NCBI RefSeq assembly: GCF_017301635.1 | Contig: NZ_CP071091.1 | Coordinates: 3,360,001 to 3,424,000 of the forward strand | Direction: 5' to 3' | DNA length: 64,000 bases | Origin: Myxococcus landrumus | GTDB taxonomy: Bacteria > Myxococcota > Myxococcia > Myxococcales > Myxococcaceae | Shown: positions 54,501 to 63,905 of the stretch, in pieces | How the letters are laid out: every line of letters starts with the position of its first letter | How positions within the stretch are numbered: the first letter of the stretch is position 1 | Program-made: the position numbers and the translations under genes | The notes under the pieces: model-generated | Databases searched by the model: none | What the model was told of the DNA's origin: nothing | What the model saw: the letters and a program-made list of their open reading frames with translations, nothing else

Positions 54501-55486
54501 CCGGTGGCCCCCTCATCGCGAATCTCGCCGCCCGCGCCGGTGGCCGCGCCCGGGTACGGCGAAATCGCCGTCGGGTGGTTGTGCGTCTCCACCTTGATCA
54601 TGATGTGCGCCGGCTCGCGCACCGTCTTCCACTCGCCGGAGTCGGCGTCGGGGAAGAAGCGGTCCACCTCGAAGCCCTCGATGACCGCCGCGTTGTCCTT
54701 GTAGGCGGAGAGCACGCCCTCCTTGTTCTTCGCGTAGGTGTTCTTGATGGCCTGGAAGAGCGAGCGCTCCTGCGGCTTGCCATCCAGCGTCCAGCTCGCG
54801 TTGAAGATTTTGTGACGGCAGTGCTCGCTGTTGGCCTGCGCGAACATCATCAACTCGACGTCCGTCGGGTTGCGCTTCAGCTCGAGGAAGCGCGCGACCA
54901 GGTAGTCGATTTCGTCGTCCGCCAGGGCCAGGCCCAGCTCGCGGTTCGCCGTCGCGAGGGCTCCGCGGCCCCCGCCGAGGATGTCCACCGTGGTGAGCGG
55001 ACGAGGCGAGTGCTCGGAGAAGAGGACGGCCGCGTCCTCCATCCGCCCCAGCACGGCCTGCGTCATCCGGTCATGCAGCACCGACTTGAGGCGCTCCACC
55101 TGCGTGGCGTCCAGCGCCGCGCCCCCCGGGCCCGCGACGTAGTACGCGGTGCCGCGCTCCATGCGGCGCACCTTCGCGCCCAGGCCGCAGTTGTGGGCGA
55201 TGTCGGTCGCCTTCGAGGACCACGGGGAGATGGTGCCCGGACGGGGGACGACCAGGAGGAGGCTGCCCGTGCGCTCGCCCGAGGGCACCTTCGGGCCGTA
55301 CTCCAGGAGACGGCCGAGCATCGCCTGCTCGTCGGCCGAGAGAGGCTCCGGGGCGTCGAGGAAGTGCACGTGCTCCGCGTAGACGGACGACACGGAGGGC
55401 ACCTGCTCGCGGCATTGGGCGAGCAGCTTCGCGAGCCGGAATTCAGAGAGGACAGGAGCGCCGCGCAGGAAGTGCATGCTGGACAT
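51575..55486 (-). CDS. purL: Phosphoribosylformylglycinamidine synthase (single chain)
   Basis: A 1303-residue enzyme of the large type, in which the N-terminal (PurS-like), two AIRS-fold synthetase halves and a glutaminase domain are fused. It converts FGAR to FGAM with glutamine and ATP in purine synthesis. Signatures: [39 protein letters not shown] in the first half; [17 protein letters not shown] and [10 protein letters not shown] in the second; and the class I glutaminase with [19 protein letters not shown] and nucleophile GICNGCQM, closing with PHPERVHR. Starts at ATG 55486, or ATG 55477. A 975-codon antisense frame across it is a shadow. Confidence 0.97.
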   Translation of the reverse strand: MSSMHFLRGAPVLSEFRLAKLLAQCREQVPSVSSVYAEHVHFLDAPEPLSADEQAMLGRLLEYGPKVPSGERTGSLLLVVPRPGTISPWSSKATDIAHNCGLGAKVRRMERGTAYYVAGPGGAALDATQVERLKSVLHDRMTQAVLGRMEDAAVLFSEHSPRPLTTVDILGGGRGALATANRELGLALADDEIDYLVARFLELKRNPTDVELMMFAQANSEHCRHKIFNASWTLDGKPQERSLFQAIKNTYAKNKEGVLSAYKDNAAVIEGFEVDRFFPDADSGEWKTVREPAHIMIKVETHNHPTAISPYPGAATGAGGEIRDEGATGRGAKPKAGLTGFTVSHLRIPGFPRPWEQDYGKPDRIVSALDIMMDGPLGGAAFNNEFGRPNLNGYFRSFESQVATPEGVEVRGYHKPIMIAGGLGNIRAPHVQKGQLRPGDKLIVLGGPSMLIGLGGGAASSMAQGASAADLDFASVQRDNAEMERRCQQVIDLCCALGDKNPIRSIHDVGAGGLSNALPELAHDNALGGTLELRAVPNAEPGMSPLEIWCNEAQERYVLGVAPEDLARFAAFCERERAPFAVLGDATESQVLKLSDARLGTPPIDLPMDVLFGKPPRMHRDATSRPLSLAPLSLPGDVKSMAERVLSHPTVADKSFLITIGDRSVSGLVARDQMVGPWQVAVADCAVTLSTVTSTTGEAMSMGERTPLAVVDAAASARMAVGEALTNIAAARIGKLSDVKLSANWMAAAGSPGEDAQLYAAVQAVGMELCPALGLTIPVGKDSMSMRTVWQDGGERKAVTSPVSLIISAFAPVVDVRQSLTPQLVDVAEDTRLFFIDLARGKQRLGGSVLAQTHAQMGPDVPDVEDAALLGGFFAAVQVLNAEGKLLAYHDRSDGGLWATLCEMAFAGHCGVDVDVAGLGSNAVAALFNEELGAVVQVRGADVARVREVLGQHGLGKDCHELGRPTSSLDVRVRQGTQVLLSEGTMDLRRVWSRVSYELQKLRDNPTCAEQEFAAKGDATDPGLSPRLTFDPSVDVAAPFVAKGARPRVAVLREQGVNSQQEMAAAFTRAGFLAVDVHMSDILAGRVSLKDFHGVLACGGFSYGDVLGAGGGWAKSILFNPRARDEFAAFFARPDSFGLGICNGCQMMSGLKDIIPGAEHFPRFVRNASEQYEARLGTVEIARTPSLFYQGMEGSRMLIAVAHGEGRAEFSDEAEGVRVNGSGFITTRWVDNRGQIASTYPANPNGSPHGIAGVTTRDGRFTVTMPHPERVHRTVQYSWRPREWTADEGPWMRMFRNARAWLG

Positions 55487-55618
55487 GGGGATTGGGGGTG
55501 GCCCTGGGTAACAGCCGGGCCGTCCTTATCACCGCGCATCGCGAGCGGAAGGACAGAGTTCGTCCTCGTCCGCTCGCTGTCCAGTCAGACAGGGGCCACG
55601 GTAGGAGCCCCTCACACG

Positions 55619-56839
55619 TCAGAGCTTGCTGAGCGCTCGGGAGAGGTGGGGAAGCACGGCAATCACGAAGACATTGAGGCCCACGGCCCAGGCCACCAGC
55701 GGCTTCCAGGGGCCCGCGGGCCATCGCTTCACGCCCAACGCGACGAGCACCATCATCACGGGAAGGAAGTCCAGCGTGAAGCGCTGCGTGTTCACCTGCA
55801 CCCAACCGTTGTTGTAGTACATCAACATGTGCGCCACGGCGAGCACGATGCTCACCCACGCGGCCCTCACGGGCACCGAAGTCCCAGCCCCGCGCGCCGC
55901 CAGCGCCAAGAAGATGAACGGACTGGCGATGGTCAGCGAGGTGCCGAAGCCATCCATTCCCATCGGCTGGAGCTGAAGCGGCGGCACGAAGTTGAAGTGG
56001 GGCCCTTCCAGGAACAGGTGGATGAAGTTGAAGGGCACATACGCGGGATGGAACAGGCCGTACTTCGCCACCCTCGCGTCCAGGAACTCCGTCAGCGGGA
56101 TGAACTGATAGCCCGTCTCGAACGGGTCGCCGAAGCGCACCGCGTTGGAGGCCAGGTACACCAGCGCGCAGAGGCCGAACACGCCCAGCACGCCCGCCAC
56201 TTGAAGCACCTGCCTGCGCCGTCCCGCCTCCGCCGCGCGGCGCCACAGCACGGCGACCAGGAAGATGACGCTGTAGACGATGAGCTGCCGCGACAGGAAG
56301 GCGAGCCCCACATACAGGCCCACCAGCCACGCGCGCCCGCGCCCCAACGACTCCTCCACCGCCAGCATGAGGAACGTCGCGGCCACCACGTGCGCGAAGA
56401 ACCAGATGCCATGGCTGTACACCACGCAGCTCCAGAACCCCGTGCCCATGATGAACGCCGCCGTCAGCCAGGCACGCGGGGAAGGCTCCACCTCCAGGCG
56501 CGACAGCAGCCGCCACAGTGCCCAGCCACACAGCACGGTCAACAGCACCGCCACCGCGCGCACCGAGACGTTCTCCGGCCCCAGCACCTTCACCAGGGGC
56601 AGCAACAGCACCGAGGGAAACGGCGGGAAGGGAACCCACAACTTGCCGTCATGAATCGCGACGTCGCGGACGCTCTGCGCGATATCCCAACGCCCACGCA
56701 GCCAGGCGTCCGCCTGCCACACGTAGAGGTTCACATCCGCGATGCGCCACTGCGTGAAGCCCAGCACGAAGCAGAGCACCAGCAGACCGGGCCACCCCGG
56801 AGAGAGACGCTTCCAACGGGCGGACGAGACCATGTCCAT
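55619..56839 (-). CDS. GT-C-type membrane glycosyltransferase-like protein
   Basis: A 406-residue integral membrane protein with about ten segments. The first extracytoplasmic loop (VNLYVWQADAWLRGRWDI...) has an acidic residue in the position of the GT-C catalytic Asp. A stretch WVPFPPFPSVLLLPLVKVLG and the later SRQLIVYSVIFLVAVLWRR are typical of dolichol/polyprenol-sugar transferases. Donor and acceptor unknown. ATG 56839 is chosen (MDMVSSARW). Transcribed with the downstream purL only if the 132-bp gap is read through. Confidence 0.68.
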   Translation of the reverse strand: MDMVSSARWKRLSPGWPGLLVLCFVLGFTQWRIADVNLYVWQADAWLRGRWDIAQSVRDVAIHDGKLWVPFPPFPSVLLLPLVKVLGPENVSVRAVAVLLTVLCGWALWRLLSRLEVEPSPRAWLTAAFIMGTGFWSCVVYSHGIWFFAHVVAATFLMLAVEESLGRGRAWLVGLYVGLAFLSRQLIVYSVIFLVAVLWRRAAEAGRRRQVLQVAGVLGVFGLCALVYLASNAVRFGDPFETGYQFIPLTEFLDARVAKYGLFHPAYVPFNFIHLFLEGPHFNFVPPLQLQPMGMDGFGTSLTIASPFIFLALAARGAGTSVPVRAAWVSIVLAVAHMLMYYNNGWVQVNTQRFTLDFLPVMMVLVALGVKRWPAGPWKPLVAWAVGLNVFVIAVLPHLSRALSKL

Positions 56840-56895
56840 GCGGGGGCGTCCTTAGCCTTCGCCCCCGCACGGGAGCAATCGAAGAATGTCTAGAA

Positions 56896-58083
56896 CTACC
56901 CGCCCTTGCCGGAGGCCGCGGGCGCCGGCGCGGCGGGTGCGGCCGGTGCCTCCGGCTTCGCCTCCTGCGCCTTGCGCCACAGCGCCAGCAGCTCCGCCTC
57001 ACGCTCGGCCGGAAGTCCCGCGCGGGCCTTGTTGCGACGCTCCTCGGGCAGCCCCTTGAAGTACGCCAGCGTGTCGCGAACGGTGACGTCCACCGGACGG
57101 AACTTCAGGCCCGCCTTCACCGCCTTCGCGTTGCTGCGCAGGTGCGTGCCCGCGCTGTTGCCCGTCGGCGGCATGTAGATGGGGAGACGGACGTCGCCCA
57201 CCTCCCCTTGCTTCTCCAGGAAATCCGCGGGCACCCACGTCACCTTCGTGTCCTTGCCCGTCACCTTGCGGCAGGTGTCGAGCATCGCGCCCATCGACCA
57301 CGCCTCGCCCGGCCCCACCGCGTTGAAGACGCCGTGGACCTGTCCTTCGATGAGCAGCACCAGCCACTCGGCCAGGTCTCGCGCGTCGATGATTTGCAGC
57401 GGGTCCTTGGGCGTCCCGGGCGCCAGCATCTCCCCGCCCTTGTCGAAGCGCACTGGCCAGTACGTGAACCGGTCCGAGCGGTCATCCGGCCCCACGATGT
57501 AGCCTGGACGAACGTTCGTCACACGGCCGGGCATCGCCGCCTCCGCGGCCTCCTCACAGGCGCGCTTGAGTCCACCGTAGAACTCGAACTCCTTGCCCAT
57601 CGTCTCCACGGTGGGGTCCGCCAGCGTCGCCGTCGGACCGGACTCGTCCTCGCCCGGCGTCTTGTCACTGGCGTACGCGGACACGCTGGAGATGAAGACA
57701 TACTGCTTCACGTGGGGCGCCAGCAGCGACGCCGACGCCTTGACCATGCGCGGGTAGTAGCCCGACGTGTCCACCACCGCGTCCCACTTGCGGCCCTGCA
57801 GCGCCTTGAGCCCCTCGTCCTTGTTGGGGTCCCGGTCTCCCCGCAGCTTCTCCACGCCAGGGAAGAGCTCGGGGCGCGTCTTGCCCCGGTTGAAGAGCGT
57901 CAGCGTGTGGCCACGAGCACGCGCGGCCTCCACGACGGCGGGCCCCAGGAAGCCCGTGCCTCCCAGGATGAGGATGCGCTTCTTGGCGCCCTTCTTGGGC
58001 GCGGCGAACGTTTCGGAAGGGAGCGCCAGCATCGACGCTCCCGCGGCGGAGTACTGCAGGAACTTCCTACGCGAGGTCTTCAT
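56896..58083 (-). CDS. Tat-exported NAD-dependent epimerase/dehydratase-like protein
   Basis: A 395-residue protein with a twin-arginine signal (TSRRKFLQYSAAGASML), then a Rossmann domain opening ILILGGTGFLGPAVVEAARARGH. Other family stretches are VDTSGYYPRMV, YVFISSVSAYASD (Ser) and EFYGGLKRACE (Tyr-x3-Lys, here YGGLK), and ARDLAEWLVLLIEG. Tat export fits a cytosol-folded, cofactor-loaded enzyme. The C-terminus is a Pro/Ala-rich tail. Such isoflavone-reductase-like exported proteins are known from several genomes but their substrates are not. Confidence 0.83.
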   Translation of the reverse strand: MKTSRRKFLQYSAAGASMLALPSETFAAPKKGAKKRILILGGTGFLGPAVVEAARARGHTLTLFNRGKTRPELFPGVEKLRGDRDPNKDEGLKALQGRKWDAVVDTSGYYPRMVKASASLLAPHVKQYVFISSVSAYASDKTPGEDESGPTATLADPTVETMGKEFEFYGGLKRACEEAAEAAMPGRVTNVRPGYIVGPDDRSDRFTYWPVRFDKGGEMLAPGTPKDPLQIIDARDLAEWLVLLIEGQVHGVFNAVGPGEAWSMGAMLDTCRKVTGKDTKVTWVPADFLEKQGEVGDVRLPIYMPPTGNSAGTHLRSNAKAVKAGLKFRPVDVTVRDTLAYFKGLPEERRNKARAGLPAEREAELLALWRKAQEAKPEAPAAPAAPAPAASGKGG

Positions 58084-58184
58084 GACAACGGCTCCAGGGG
58101 CCGAGGTGCGACACAGGGGGGACGCCGCCACAACGCCCCCACCCCTGATTCATTCCCGGGTCGTGGAGCCTCCGCGCGAATCCG

Positions 58185-59024
58185 TCACGCGGCCTCGGCA
58201 CGCGGCGCGTCGAACCTCGCCAGGTGCGCTCGCGCGAGGTGCAGGTTGTCATTGTCCAGCGGATGGAACGAAGGCCGCAGATACTCCTGGAGGCCCCGCC
58301 AGAGGACACGCACCAGCACCGGGTCCTTCCGGTGCGCGCGGCGCAGCTCCCGCCAGATTCCCATCCACCCCAGCCCGCGCTCCTGCCGCAGCAACGTCAG
58401 CGTCGCCGCGAACCACAGCCCAAACAGCGCGATGATGCCCGCGAACATCCCAACCACCCGCAGCGCGTAGCTCGGCGCCACCTTCTGGAGCACGTCGAAC
58501 GCCACGGCCTTGTGTTCAATCTCCTCCGCGGCATGCCACTCGATGAGCTCGCGCATCGCCGGATGCCCATCCGCGAAGACACCCAACGTCAGCGTGTTCT
58601 CCCCCATGATGGCCGTGTAGTGCTCCAGCGCGGCGGTGATGGACAGACGCAAGGCCGGCGGGAAGGAGCGGAAGATGAAAACCCAGACGATGCGGTGATA
58701 GGCACGCATGAAGCCGGTGATGACATAACCCTGGGACTCGAGCAGCTCGATGTAGTCCTGGTGCTCGCGAGCGTGTTTGCCTTCCTGGGCGAAGAAAGCC
58801 TTCACCTGTGCGCGAAGCTCCGGCGCGTCATTCAGTGAGGGGAGATAGTGATTGACGCTGCGGACGAAGAAACGCTCCCCCTCCGGGAAGAGCATGTTCA
58901 GCCCATTCCAGAGGTGAGTGGACCCCAGGCCGTTGTGATGCCACACGCGAGGGAACGTGGAATCGAACGAGAACTTCACATTCAGTCTTGGAACGATTCG
59001 GCCAGGGTCAGGGGGATTGACCAT
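58185..59024 (-). CDS. PF10118-type metal-dependent hydrolase (diiron)
   Basis: A 279-residue helical protein from ATG 59024. The ferritin-like metal motifs of the PF10118 family are visible: ALRAQVKAFFAQEGKHAREHQDY (Glu, Glu-x2-His), ALEHYTAIMGE and WHAAEEIEHKAVAFDVL (Glu-x2-His). A hydrophobic stretch lies near residue 220 (VVGMFAGIIALFGLWFAATL). The family is called metal-dependent hydrolase, but its chemistry is not settled. It follows the CAT-like gene by 11 bp, so the two are probably one transcript. Confidence 0.82.
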   Translation of the reverse strand: MVNPPDPGRIVPRLNVKFSFDSTFPRVWHHNGLGSTHLWNGLNMLFPEGERFFVRSVNHYLPSLNDAPELRAQVKAFFAQEGKHAREHQDYIELLESQGYVITGFMRAYHRIVWVFIFRSFPPALRLSITAALEHYTAIMGENTLTLGVFADGHPAMRELIEWHAAEEIEHKAVAFDVLQKVAPSYALRVVGMFAGIIALFGLWFAATLTLLRQERGLGWMGIWRELRRAHRKDPVLVRVLWRGLQEYLRPSFHPLDNDNLHLARAHLARFDAPRAEAA

Positions 59025-59035
59025 GAGGGGGACTT

Positions 59036-60574
59036 TCAACCGCCGGAGGGGACGGCGGGCACGGGGAAAGGTAGGGCCTGCGGACGAACTCGACGGTGCA
59101 CCTCGCGCTCGAGCTCCGCGCGAAACGCGGCGAGTCGCTCCCGGCCCGTGAAGGGGCCGCTCCCAGCGATAGCGCCGAAGAAGCGCTTGCGCACGCCCTT
59201 GCGCGTCGCGCACAGCACCTCCGTCACACACAGGGACACGCCGCCGCCGACCGCGGGCAGGGGCCTCATCGTGTTGAAGAAGAGGGGTGGGTGCCGCTCC
59301 AGGGTGGCTTCGTCCTCCACCTGGAGGGTGATTTTCGACAGCAGCGCGTTGCCGCACAGCGCCGCGGCCACCTGGCGCAGACCCGGCGTGTAGGCGAAGC
59401 CGTGCGTGGTGAGCGACGGCATCCACCAGGGCAGCGACGGGGAGTACAGGGTGGAGAAGACGTCATCCAGCATGCCCCCCTCCGTGCGCGTGCGCTCCAG
59501 CAACGCGGAGACCTGCGCGGGCGTCACGGGACCTTCACGGGTGCGCGACGGAATCACGGCGATGCGGATGCGCCGCCACGGCCGAGGAAAGGACGCCGGC
59601 GCATCGGGCAGCACCGGCACCAGCATCGTCGGGTTGTCCCCGCGCAGCAGTCCCGCGTGCGAACGCGAGAGCGCCTCCAGCGCGGCGCACGCGAGGTTGC
59701 GGAAGTCGATGTGCTCGGGAAGCTCCACGCGCAGCAGCGGCGTCGGGTCCTCCGAGCCCGTGAGCCACTCGCCGACGCCGTAGCCTCGGGCCCGGAGCGG
59801 CATGGCGAGGGCCACCGCCCGCGACAGCTCCATCATCGCGGAGCCATCCATCACGAGATGGTCGAACGCCAGCTCCAGCGAGCCCGTCACGGGCTCCACC
59901 CGAGCCCCCATCCACGCGCTGGACGTCAACAGATGCGACGTCCACGCGCTCGAGCCCCGCCCGGCGGCGTCCACCACCACCTGGGGATGCAGCCCGGCCC
60001 GGCGCGCCTCCTCCAATGAGCAGGGCGCCGTCGCCGCCAGCCGGGAGGCCACCGCGCCCACCGTCAGGGCCGCGTCCTCCAAGGGCAGCCGGAGCATGCG
60101 AAAGCCGCCCTCCTCCGAGGTGACGGCCACCGTCAGCACGCTGTCATCGGAGACGCGTTGCCGGGCATCCAGTCCCTCGCGACCCAGCCCCGCCACCCAG
60201 ACGTCCGTGGGCTGCTGGTGCCGCAGTCCCCGCGTGTCGCGGTGCCACCGCGCCACCTGTCCCAGCAGCGCGCAGACCCAGACGCCCTGGGACGTGTCCA
60301 CGCCCAGCGGCTGCACGGTCATCATGATGCGGCGCGAGCGAGGCTCGGTGGAGAGGAAGCGCTCCCACGTCGTCATCTCCTCGACCACGCTCGAGGGCCG
60401 CCTCGCGGGGAAGGTCCTCTGCCAGCCGTCGCAGAACCCCACCAGCGCGGACAGCGCGTGACGCGCCACCGGAGCGAAGTGCGGGAACTTGTACGCCATC
60501 GACTCCCGAACCCGGGCAACCGCGTCCTCGCCACGGCGAAGGGCGAAGGAAGGAAAGGAACCAGAGCCGTCCAT
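59036..60574 (-). CDS. CAT/condensation-fold acyltransferase-like protein
   Basis: A 512-residue protein (start ATG 60574; ATG 60619 also possible). Around residue 240-250 is LAFDHLVMDGSAM, matching HxxxDG of the chloramphenicol-acetyltransferase/condensation/BAHD superfamily. A second-half segment LHSKITLQVEDEA-like region and FFGAIAGSG are compatible with the paired fold. It begins MDGSGSFPSFALRRGEDAV. It could transfer an acyl group from CoA or carrier protein. The adjacent PF10118 gene suggests lipid-type modification. The family call rests on one motif. Confidence 0.5.
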   Translation of the reverse strand: MDGSGSFPSFALRRGEDAVARVRESMAYKFPHFAPVARHALSALVGFCDGWQRTFPARRPSSVVEEMTTWERFLSTEPRSRRIMMTVQPLGVDTSQGVWVCALLGQVARWHRDTRGLRHQQPTDVWVAGLGREGLDARQRVSDDSVLTVAVTSEEGGFRMLRLPLEDAALTVGAVASRLAATAPCSLEEARRAGLHPQVVVDAAGRGSSAWTSHLLTSSAWMGARVEPVTGSLELAFDHLVMDGSAMMELSRAVALAMPLRARGYGVGEWLTGSEDPTPLLRVELPEHIDFRNLACAALEALSRSHAGLLRGDNPTMLVPVLPDAPASFPRPWRRIRIAVIPSRTREGPVTPAQVSALLERTRTEGGMLDDVFSTLYSPSLPWWMPSLTTHGFAYTPGLRQVAAALCGNALLSKITLQVEDEATLERHPPLFFNTMRPLPAVGGGVSLCVTEVLCATRKGVRKRFFGAIAGSGPFTGRERLAAFRAELEREVHRRVRPQALPFPVPAVPSGG

Positions 60575-61303
60575 GGCACGTGTCCCGCGCAAGCCCACCG
60601 GTGAGGTGACCCACTGCATTGGCCCCGCAGTGTAGCGGACACTTCCACCGCGCGGTGGCGATGTGTTGCGTCCTTCGCTACAGCGCGCCCGCCCATCCCG
60701 ACGGGTGACGCACGACTCAGGCGCCGCAGTCCCCCACTCCGCGTCCAGGCGGCCATGTGGGCCACCGCACGCGGAGCGCAGGACAGGCAGCACGACGAGA
60801 GTCTTCTACTCCCAACGGCGCGCGGCCCTCGGCTCGGACGCACCGTGTCGTGGCGCCAGAAACCGGGGGCCGGACTGGGCCCTGTCCCCGTTCGCATCCC
60901 GCGCCGGCTCCCCTTTCTTTCGGCGATCACCCGCCCCCGCGCGCCCGTCGAACTGTCATTCACAGCTCAATCGCAGGCTTCACCCCACAGCGGACCCCTC
61001 GGGAAACCCCAATAAATGGCAGACTCGATTCACATATAGAGCAACATTCCAAGACAACGTCGAATTCACAAAGCCCGCACTGGCAGTCCTTGCGGGCTTC
61101 ACTAGGATGCGATTGTCCAAGACCGTTCACGGTCCCTTGGGCAGGGGGGGAATCCCGCCGCATCGCACTTGAACCCGGCCTCGGCTCCACACGGACGTCC
61201 CGTGGGGACCGGTACGCCCGTATTGGGTTTGCGAGCCATTGGCGCGCAGGCACGGGAGAAGTGTGCCCTCCATTCCTCATGCCACGCAAAGGAATGTCAG
61301 CAC
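60575..61303. other. Intergenic region, 729 bp
   Basis: No supported ORF. Bases 60950-61080 are clearly lower in GC. A hairpin at 61071-61099 and a dyad at 61121-61134 (GACCG-TTCA-CGGTC) are the only structured elements. Longer frames here lack ribosome sites and coding bias. The 61304 gene's promoter should lie within 61100-61290. Confidence 0.4.
61071..61099. terminator. Isolated terminator-like hairpin
   Basis: AAGCCCGCA and TGCGGGCTT form a perfect 9-bp stem with an 11-base loop. No gene ends near it on either strand, so it may close a small RNA or an unannotated transcript. Confidence 0.45.
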
Positions 61304-62566
61304 ATGAAGAAGCTCCTCTCAGCCGCAGCAGTCGCCGCCCTGTCTTTCACCGCGACGCAAGCCCTGGCGGCTCCGATGTCGCCGTCCGCCCGGCCCATGG
61401 CGCAGCACTTCACGCCCGAGGTCCAGGACGCCTTCACCCTCCTGGGTGACACGGACCAGCTCAACCTTGTCTATTATGTCCCCCGCCGTGGCGGCGTGGC
61501 GGTGCAGTCGCCCTCGACGCCCAATCCCATTCCGCGCTTCCAGGCGACCGCGTTCGTCCCCACGTTCGGCTATTTCGCGGGCCTGGAGCTGGCGAACCTG
61601 GGTGGCTCGTTCTCCACCACCAGCGACCTGGGCGCGCTGAACAAGCTGTCCCAGGAGGCCGCCGCGAAGGGCTTCCAGATCGCCCCCGCCCCGGCGGCGC
61701 GGTCCACCACCCAATTCCTGCTCTCCGGCTATGCGCCGCCCAACGGCCGCGTGGAGGTGGATTGTCAGTTCGAAATCATTGTCGTCAACGGCCGTGACGT
61801 GCGCGTGCCCAAGTGCTTCACGCGCATCGACCCCACCCAGCCCTACGACCTCGACACGAACGTGATGTACAAGTTCAACACGATGCCTGCCCTGGGTGGT
61901 AGCGTCGTGGCCCAGGACATCGCCTTCCAGGCCACCACGCTGCCCGGGTGGACCCCTCAGCTGCGCACGCTGATGGCCACCGGCGCGCAATGGGACAACA
62001 TCATGACGGCGCAGATTGACTGGGATATCAAGACCCACAACCTCACCCGTCAGGCGCGCTTCACGGTGAACTGGCGTTCGCTCTTCGAGCAGGCCAGCAC
62101 CTTCGCCGCCTTCCACCTGCGCTCCTGCGTGGACATCGAGGTCCGCGGCTTCTTCGAGCGCCTGGTCACCTGCTCCTCGGAGAACACCTGCGGCATCCGC
62201 ATCGAGTACCTCAACAACAATGTCTGGGGCCCCACCGCGCCCAATGACGCCAACTTCATCAACGTCGTGAACGCGGTCCAGAACCGCCTCCAGGACGAGC
62301 TCTTCAACGAGGTCCGCCGCTACACGACGCCGGTCAACGGCCAGGTCTCCAACCAGACCAACTCCATCTTCACCCTGCGCGCCAACTACGAGAAGCTCAT
62401 CCTCGAGCGCAACGAGACCATCTACCTCCAGTACAACCCGGGCCCCACGGACTTCCAGGTCAAGACGAACCTGAACGTCACGTGCCTGAAGGACGGCTTC
62501 GAGATGGGCCGCGTCAACTGGAACATGGATGACGCGGGCTGCCGCGCCCTGCTGGGCCAGCCGTAA
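61304..62566 (+). CDS. Secreted protein, no recognised family
   Basis: A 420-residue exported protein. The Sec signal peptide (MKKLLSAAAVAALSFTATQALA) precedes a mature part that starts APMSPSARPM. AAGGA lies ten bases before ATG 61304. It is beta-rich with scattered Cys residues (DCQFEIIV, PKCFTRID, LRSCVDIEVRG, VTCSSENTCG, NVTCLKDG). Segments such as DVDIEVRGFFERLVTCSSEN and RANYEKLILERNETIYLQYNPG look globular. No motif assigned. Possibly an extracellular or periplasmic protein of a myxobacteria-restricted family. Confidence 0.72.
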   Translation: MKKLLSAAAVAALSFTATQALAAPMSPSARPMAQHFTPEVQDAFTLLGDTDQLNLVYYVPRRGGVAVQSPSTPNPIPRFQATAFVPTFGYFAGLELANLGGSFSTTSDLGALNKLSQEAAAKGFQIAPAPAARSTTQFLLSGYAPPNGRVEVDCQFEIIVVNGRDVRVPKCFTRIDPTQPYDLDTNVMYKFNTMPALGGSVVAQDIAFQATTLPGWTPQLRTLMATGAQWDNIMTAQIDWDIKTHNLTRQARFTVNWRSLFEQASTFAAFHLRSCVDIEVRGFFERLVTCSSENTCGIRIEYLNNNVWGPTAPNDANFINVVNAVQNRLQDELFNEVRRYTTPVNGQVSNQTNSIFTLRANYEKLILERNETIYLQYNPGPTDFQVKTNLNVTCLKDGFEMGRVNWNMDDAGCRALLGQP

Positions 62567-62659
62567 TCGCAGACGCTCGCTAGACTCTCGGGGGCGGGGG
62601 CCCTCCACGTGTGGGCCTCCGCCCCTGTTCTCCCTCCTCCAACCCGACACCACTCTTCC

Positions 62660-63487
62660 ATGCGATTGCTTCCGCTCTCTGTCTCAGCCCTGCTCTGTCT
62701 CCTGGCGGCCCCGGCCCTTGCCCAGACGGACACGCCCCCGCTGGACCACGCGCGCACCATCCGCGAGTCCGAGATGGTGTTCATCCCCTACATGGGCATG
62801 AACCGTGGCCCCGTCTTCTATACCCAGTACGTGCAGGTGGCGACCGACTCCACCGCCACCGTGGGAGGGATGCGGCGGCTCTTCGTCAACCTCCACCCCA
62901 CCGCGCACACGCTGGACCTCTACAACAGCTTCATCAGCCGCCATGGCATCACCGACGCGCGGCTGCTCCCGCTTCCGTCGTCCGGCTCCTGCCAGCCCAC
63001 GCAGGGCATCATGGACCTGCTCAACGGCATGCCCGCCAGCTACAAGCCCAAGATTGTCGGCGGCAACTATCCGCTCGTCTGCGGCATCAGCATCCACTTC
63101 ATGCCCACCGACGAGGCCATGGTGCGCAGCTACATCGCCGCCAACCCGGTCATCACCCTGCGCGCCACGGTGCCGCTCTGCACGCCCACCAGCGCCCTCC
63201 TGAGCGTGCCCGCCATCAACCAGGCCCTGGTGACGGCCGGAGCGCTCCAGACGACGCCCAACGGCGGCGTGGCGGGCAACAGCTGGGACGTGCTCTTCGA
63301 GTCGAGCAAGCTGGCCCAGAACAATCCCTCCCTCTTCGTCACGCAGGACCCGCAGCAGGGATGGGAGACCTATATCAAGTCCTTCCTCCTGGACCTGACG
63401 GCGCAGACCGCGACGATGCCGCCGGCCACGGCCACCAACCCCGCGACCATCTGCACGCCCGCGCCGCTGGTCATCAACTTCGGCTAG
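62660..63487 (+). CDS. Secreted protein, no recognised family
   Basis: A 275-residue exported protein (signal LLPLSVSALLCLLAAPALAQ). The mature part has FIPYMGMNRGPVFYTQYVQVATDS, a Cys pair region (SSGSCQPTQG ... PLVCGISIHFMP ... VPLCTPTSA) and a C-terminal TICTPAPLVINFG. It follows the 61304 gene by 93 bp and may be cotranscribed. No family match. Confidence 0.7.
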   Translation: MRLLPLSVSALLCLLAAPALAQTDTPPLDHARTIRESEMVFIPYMGMNRGPVFYTQYVQVATDSTATVGGMRRLFVNLHPTAHTLDLYNSFISRHGITDARLLPLPSSGSCQPTQGIMDLLNGMPASYKPKIVGGNYPLVCGISIHFMPTDEAMVRSYIAANPVITLRATVPLCTPTSALLSVPAINQALVTAGALQTTPNGGVAGNSWDVLFESSKLAQNNPSLFVTQDPQQGWETYIKSFLLDLTAQTATMPPATATNPATICTPAPLVINFG

Positions 63488-63575
63488 GACGTTCACCGCT
63501 GTCCCAATTCCTCACATCAGCAGCCGGGGGCGGACATGGCACCACCATGCCGCTCCCAGCTCGGGAGACTTCAAG

Positions 63576-63905
63576 ATGACACGATGGGCCTGGGTCCTCA
63601 TGGGACTCGTGGGATGCATGGCGTGCTCCGGGTGCGGCAAGGAGGCGAATCCGCGGGAAACGCCCGAGCAGCGCAAGCAGCGGCTCCAGGAGTGCATCGT
63701 CGCCAAGGTGCCGCCGCCCGCGGGGGCGACCCAGACGGGGTGGACGGTGTCTGGCTATGCCGTGGTGGGTGCCTACCGGAGCTGCACCAGCCTTCCCGGC
63801 GAGGCGACGTCCGCGGACTTCCGCGAGGTGATGCAAGGGCTCGCCACGCCCGATGAAGACCCCTCGCGCATCAAGCTCACCCGGCCGGGCCAGAGCGCGC
63901 CGTGA
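63576..63905 (+). CDS. Small lipoprotein
   Basis: A 109-residue lipoprotein: MTRWAWVLMGLVGCMACSGC gives a lipobox Cys. The mature part is charged, with ETPEQRKQRLQECIVAKVPPPAG and VSGYAVVGAYRSCTSLPGE. Its stop overlaps the start of the cytochrome gene by GTGA, so the two are coupled. It may be an accessory of that cytochrome. Confidence 0.72.
   Translation: MTRWAWVLMGLVGCMACSGCGKEANPRETPEQRKQRLQECIVAKVPPPAGATQTGWTVSGYAVVGAYRSCTSLPGEATSADFREVMQGLATPDEDPSRIKLTRPGQSAP

Noticed and set aside
53966..56893. 975-codon plus-strand open frame antisense to purL and the GT-C gene
   Set aside because: It is a codon-bias shadow: composition is Arg/His/Val-rich with no domain, and the minus-strand genes are unmistakable. 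The same applies to long antisense frames over glyS, glnS and the 4.5-5.7 kb gene.
61080..61095. Sigma-54-like TGGCA...TTGCG promoter
   Set aside because: The spacing between the GG and GC elements is two bases short of the -24/-12 consensus, and the sequence is the loop and arm of the hairpin at 61071-61099.
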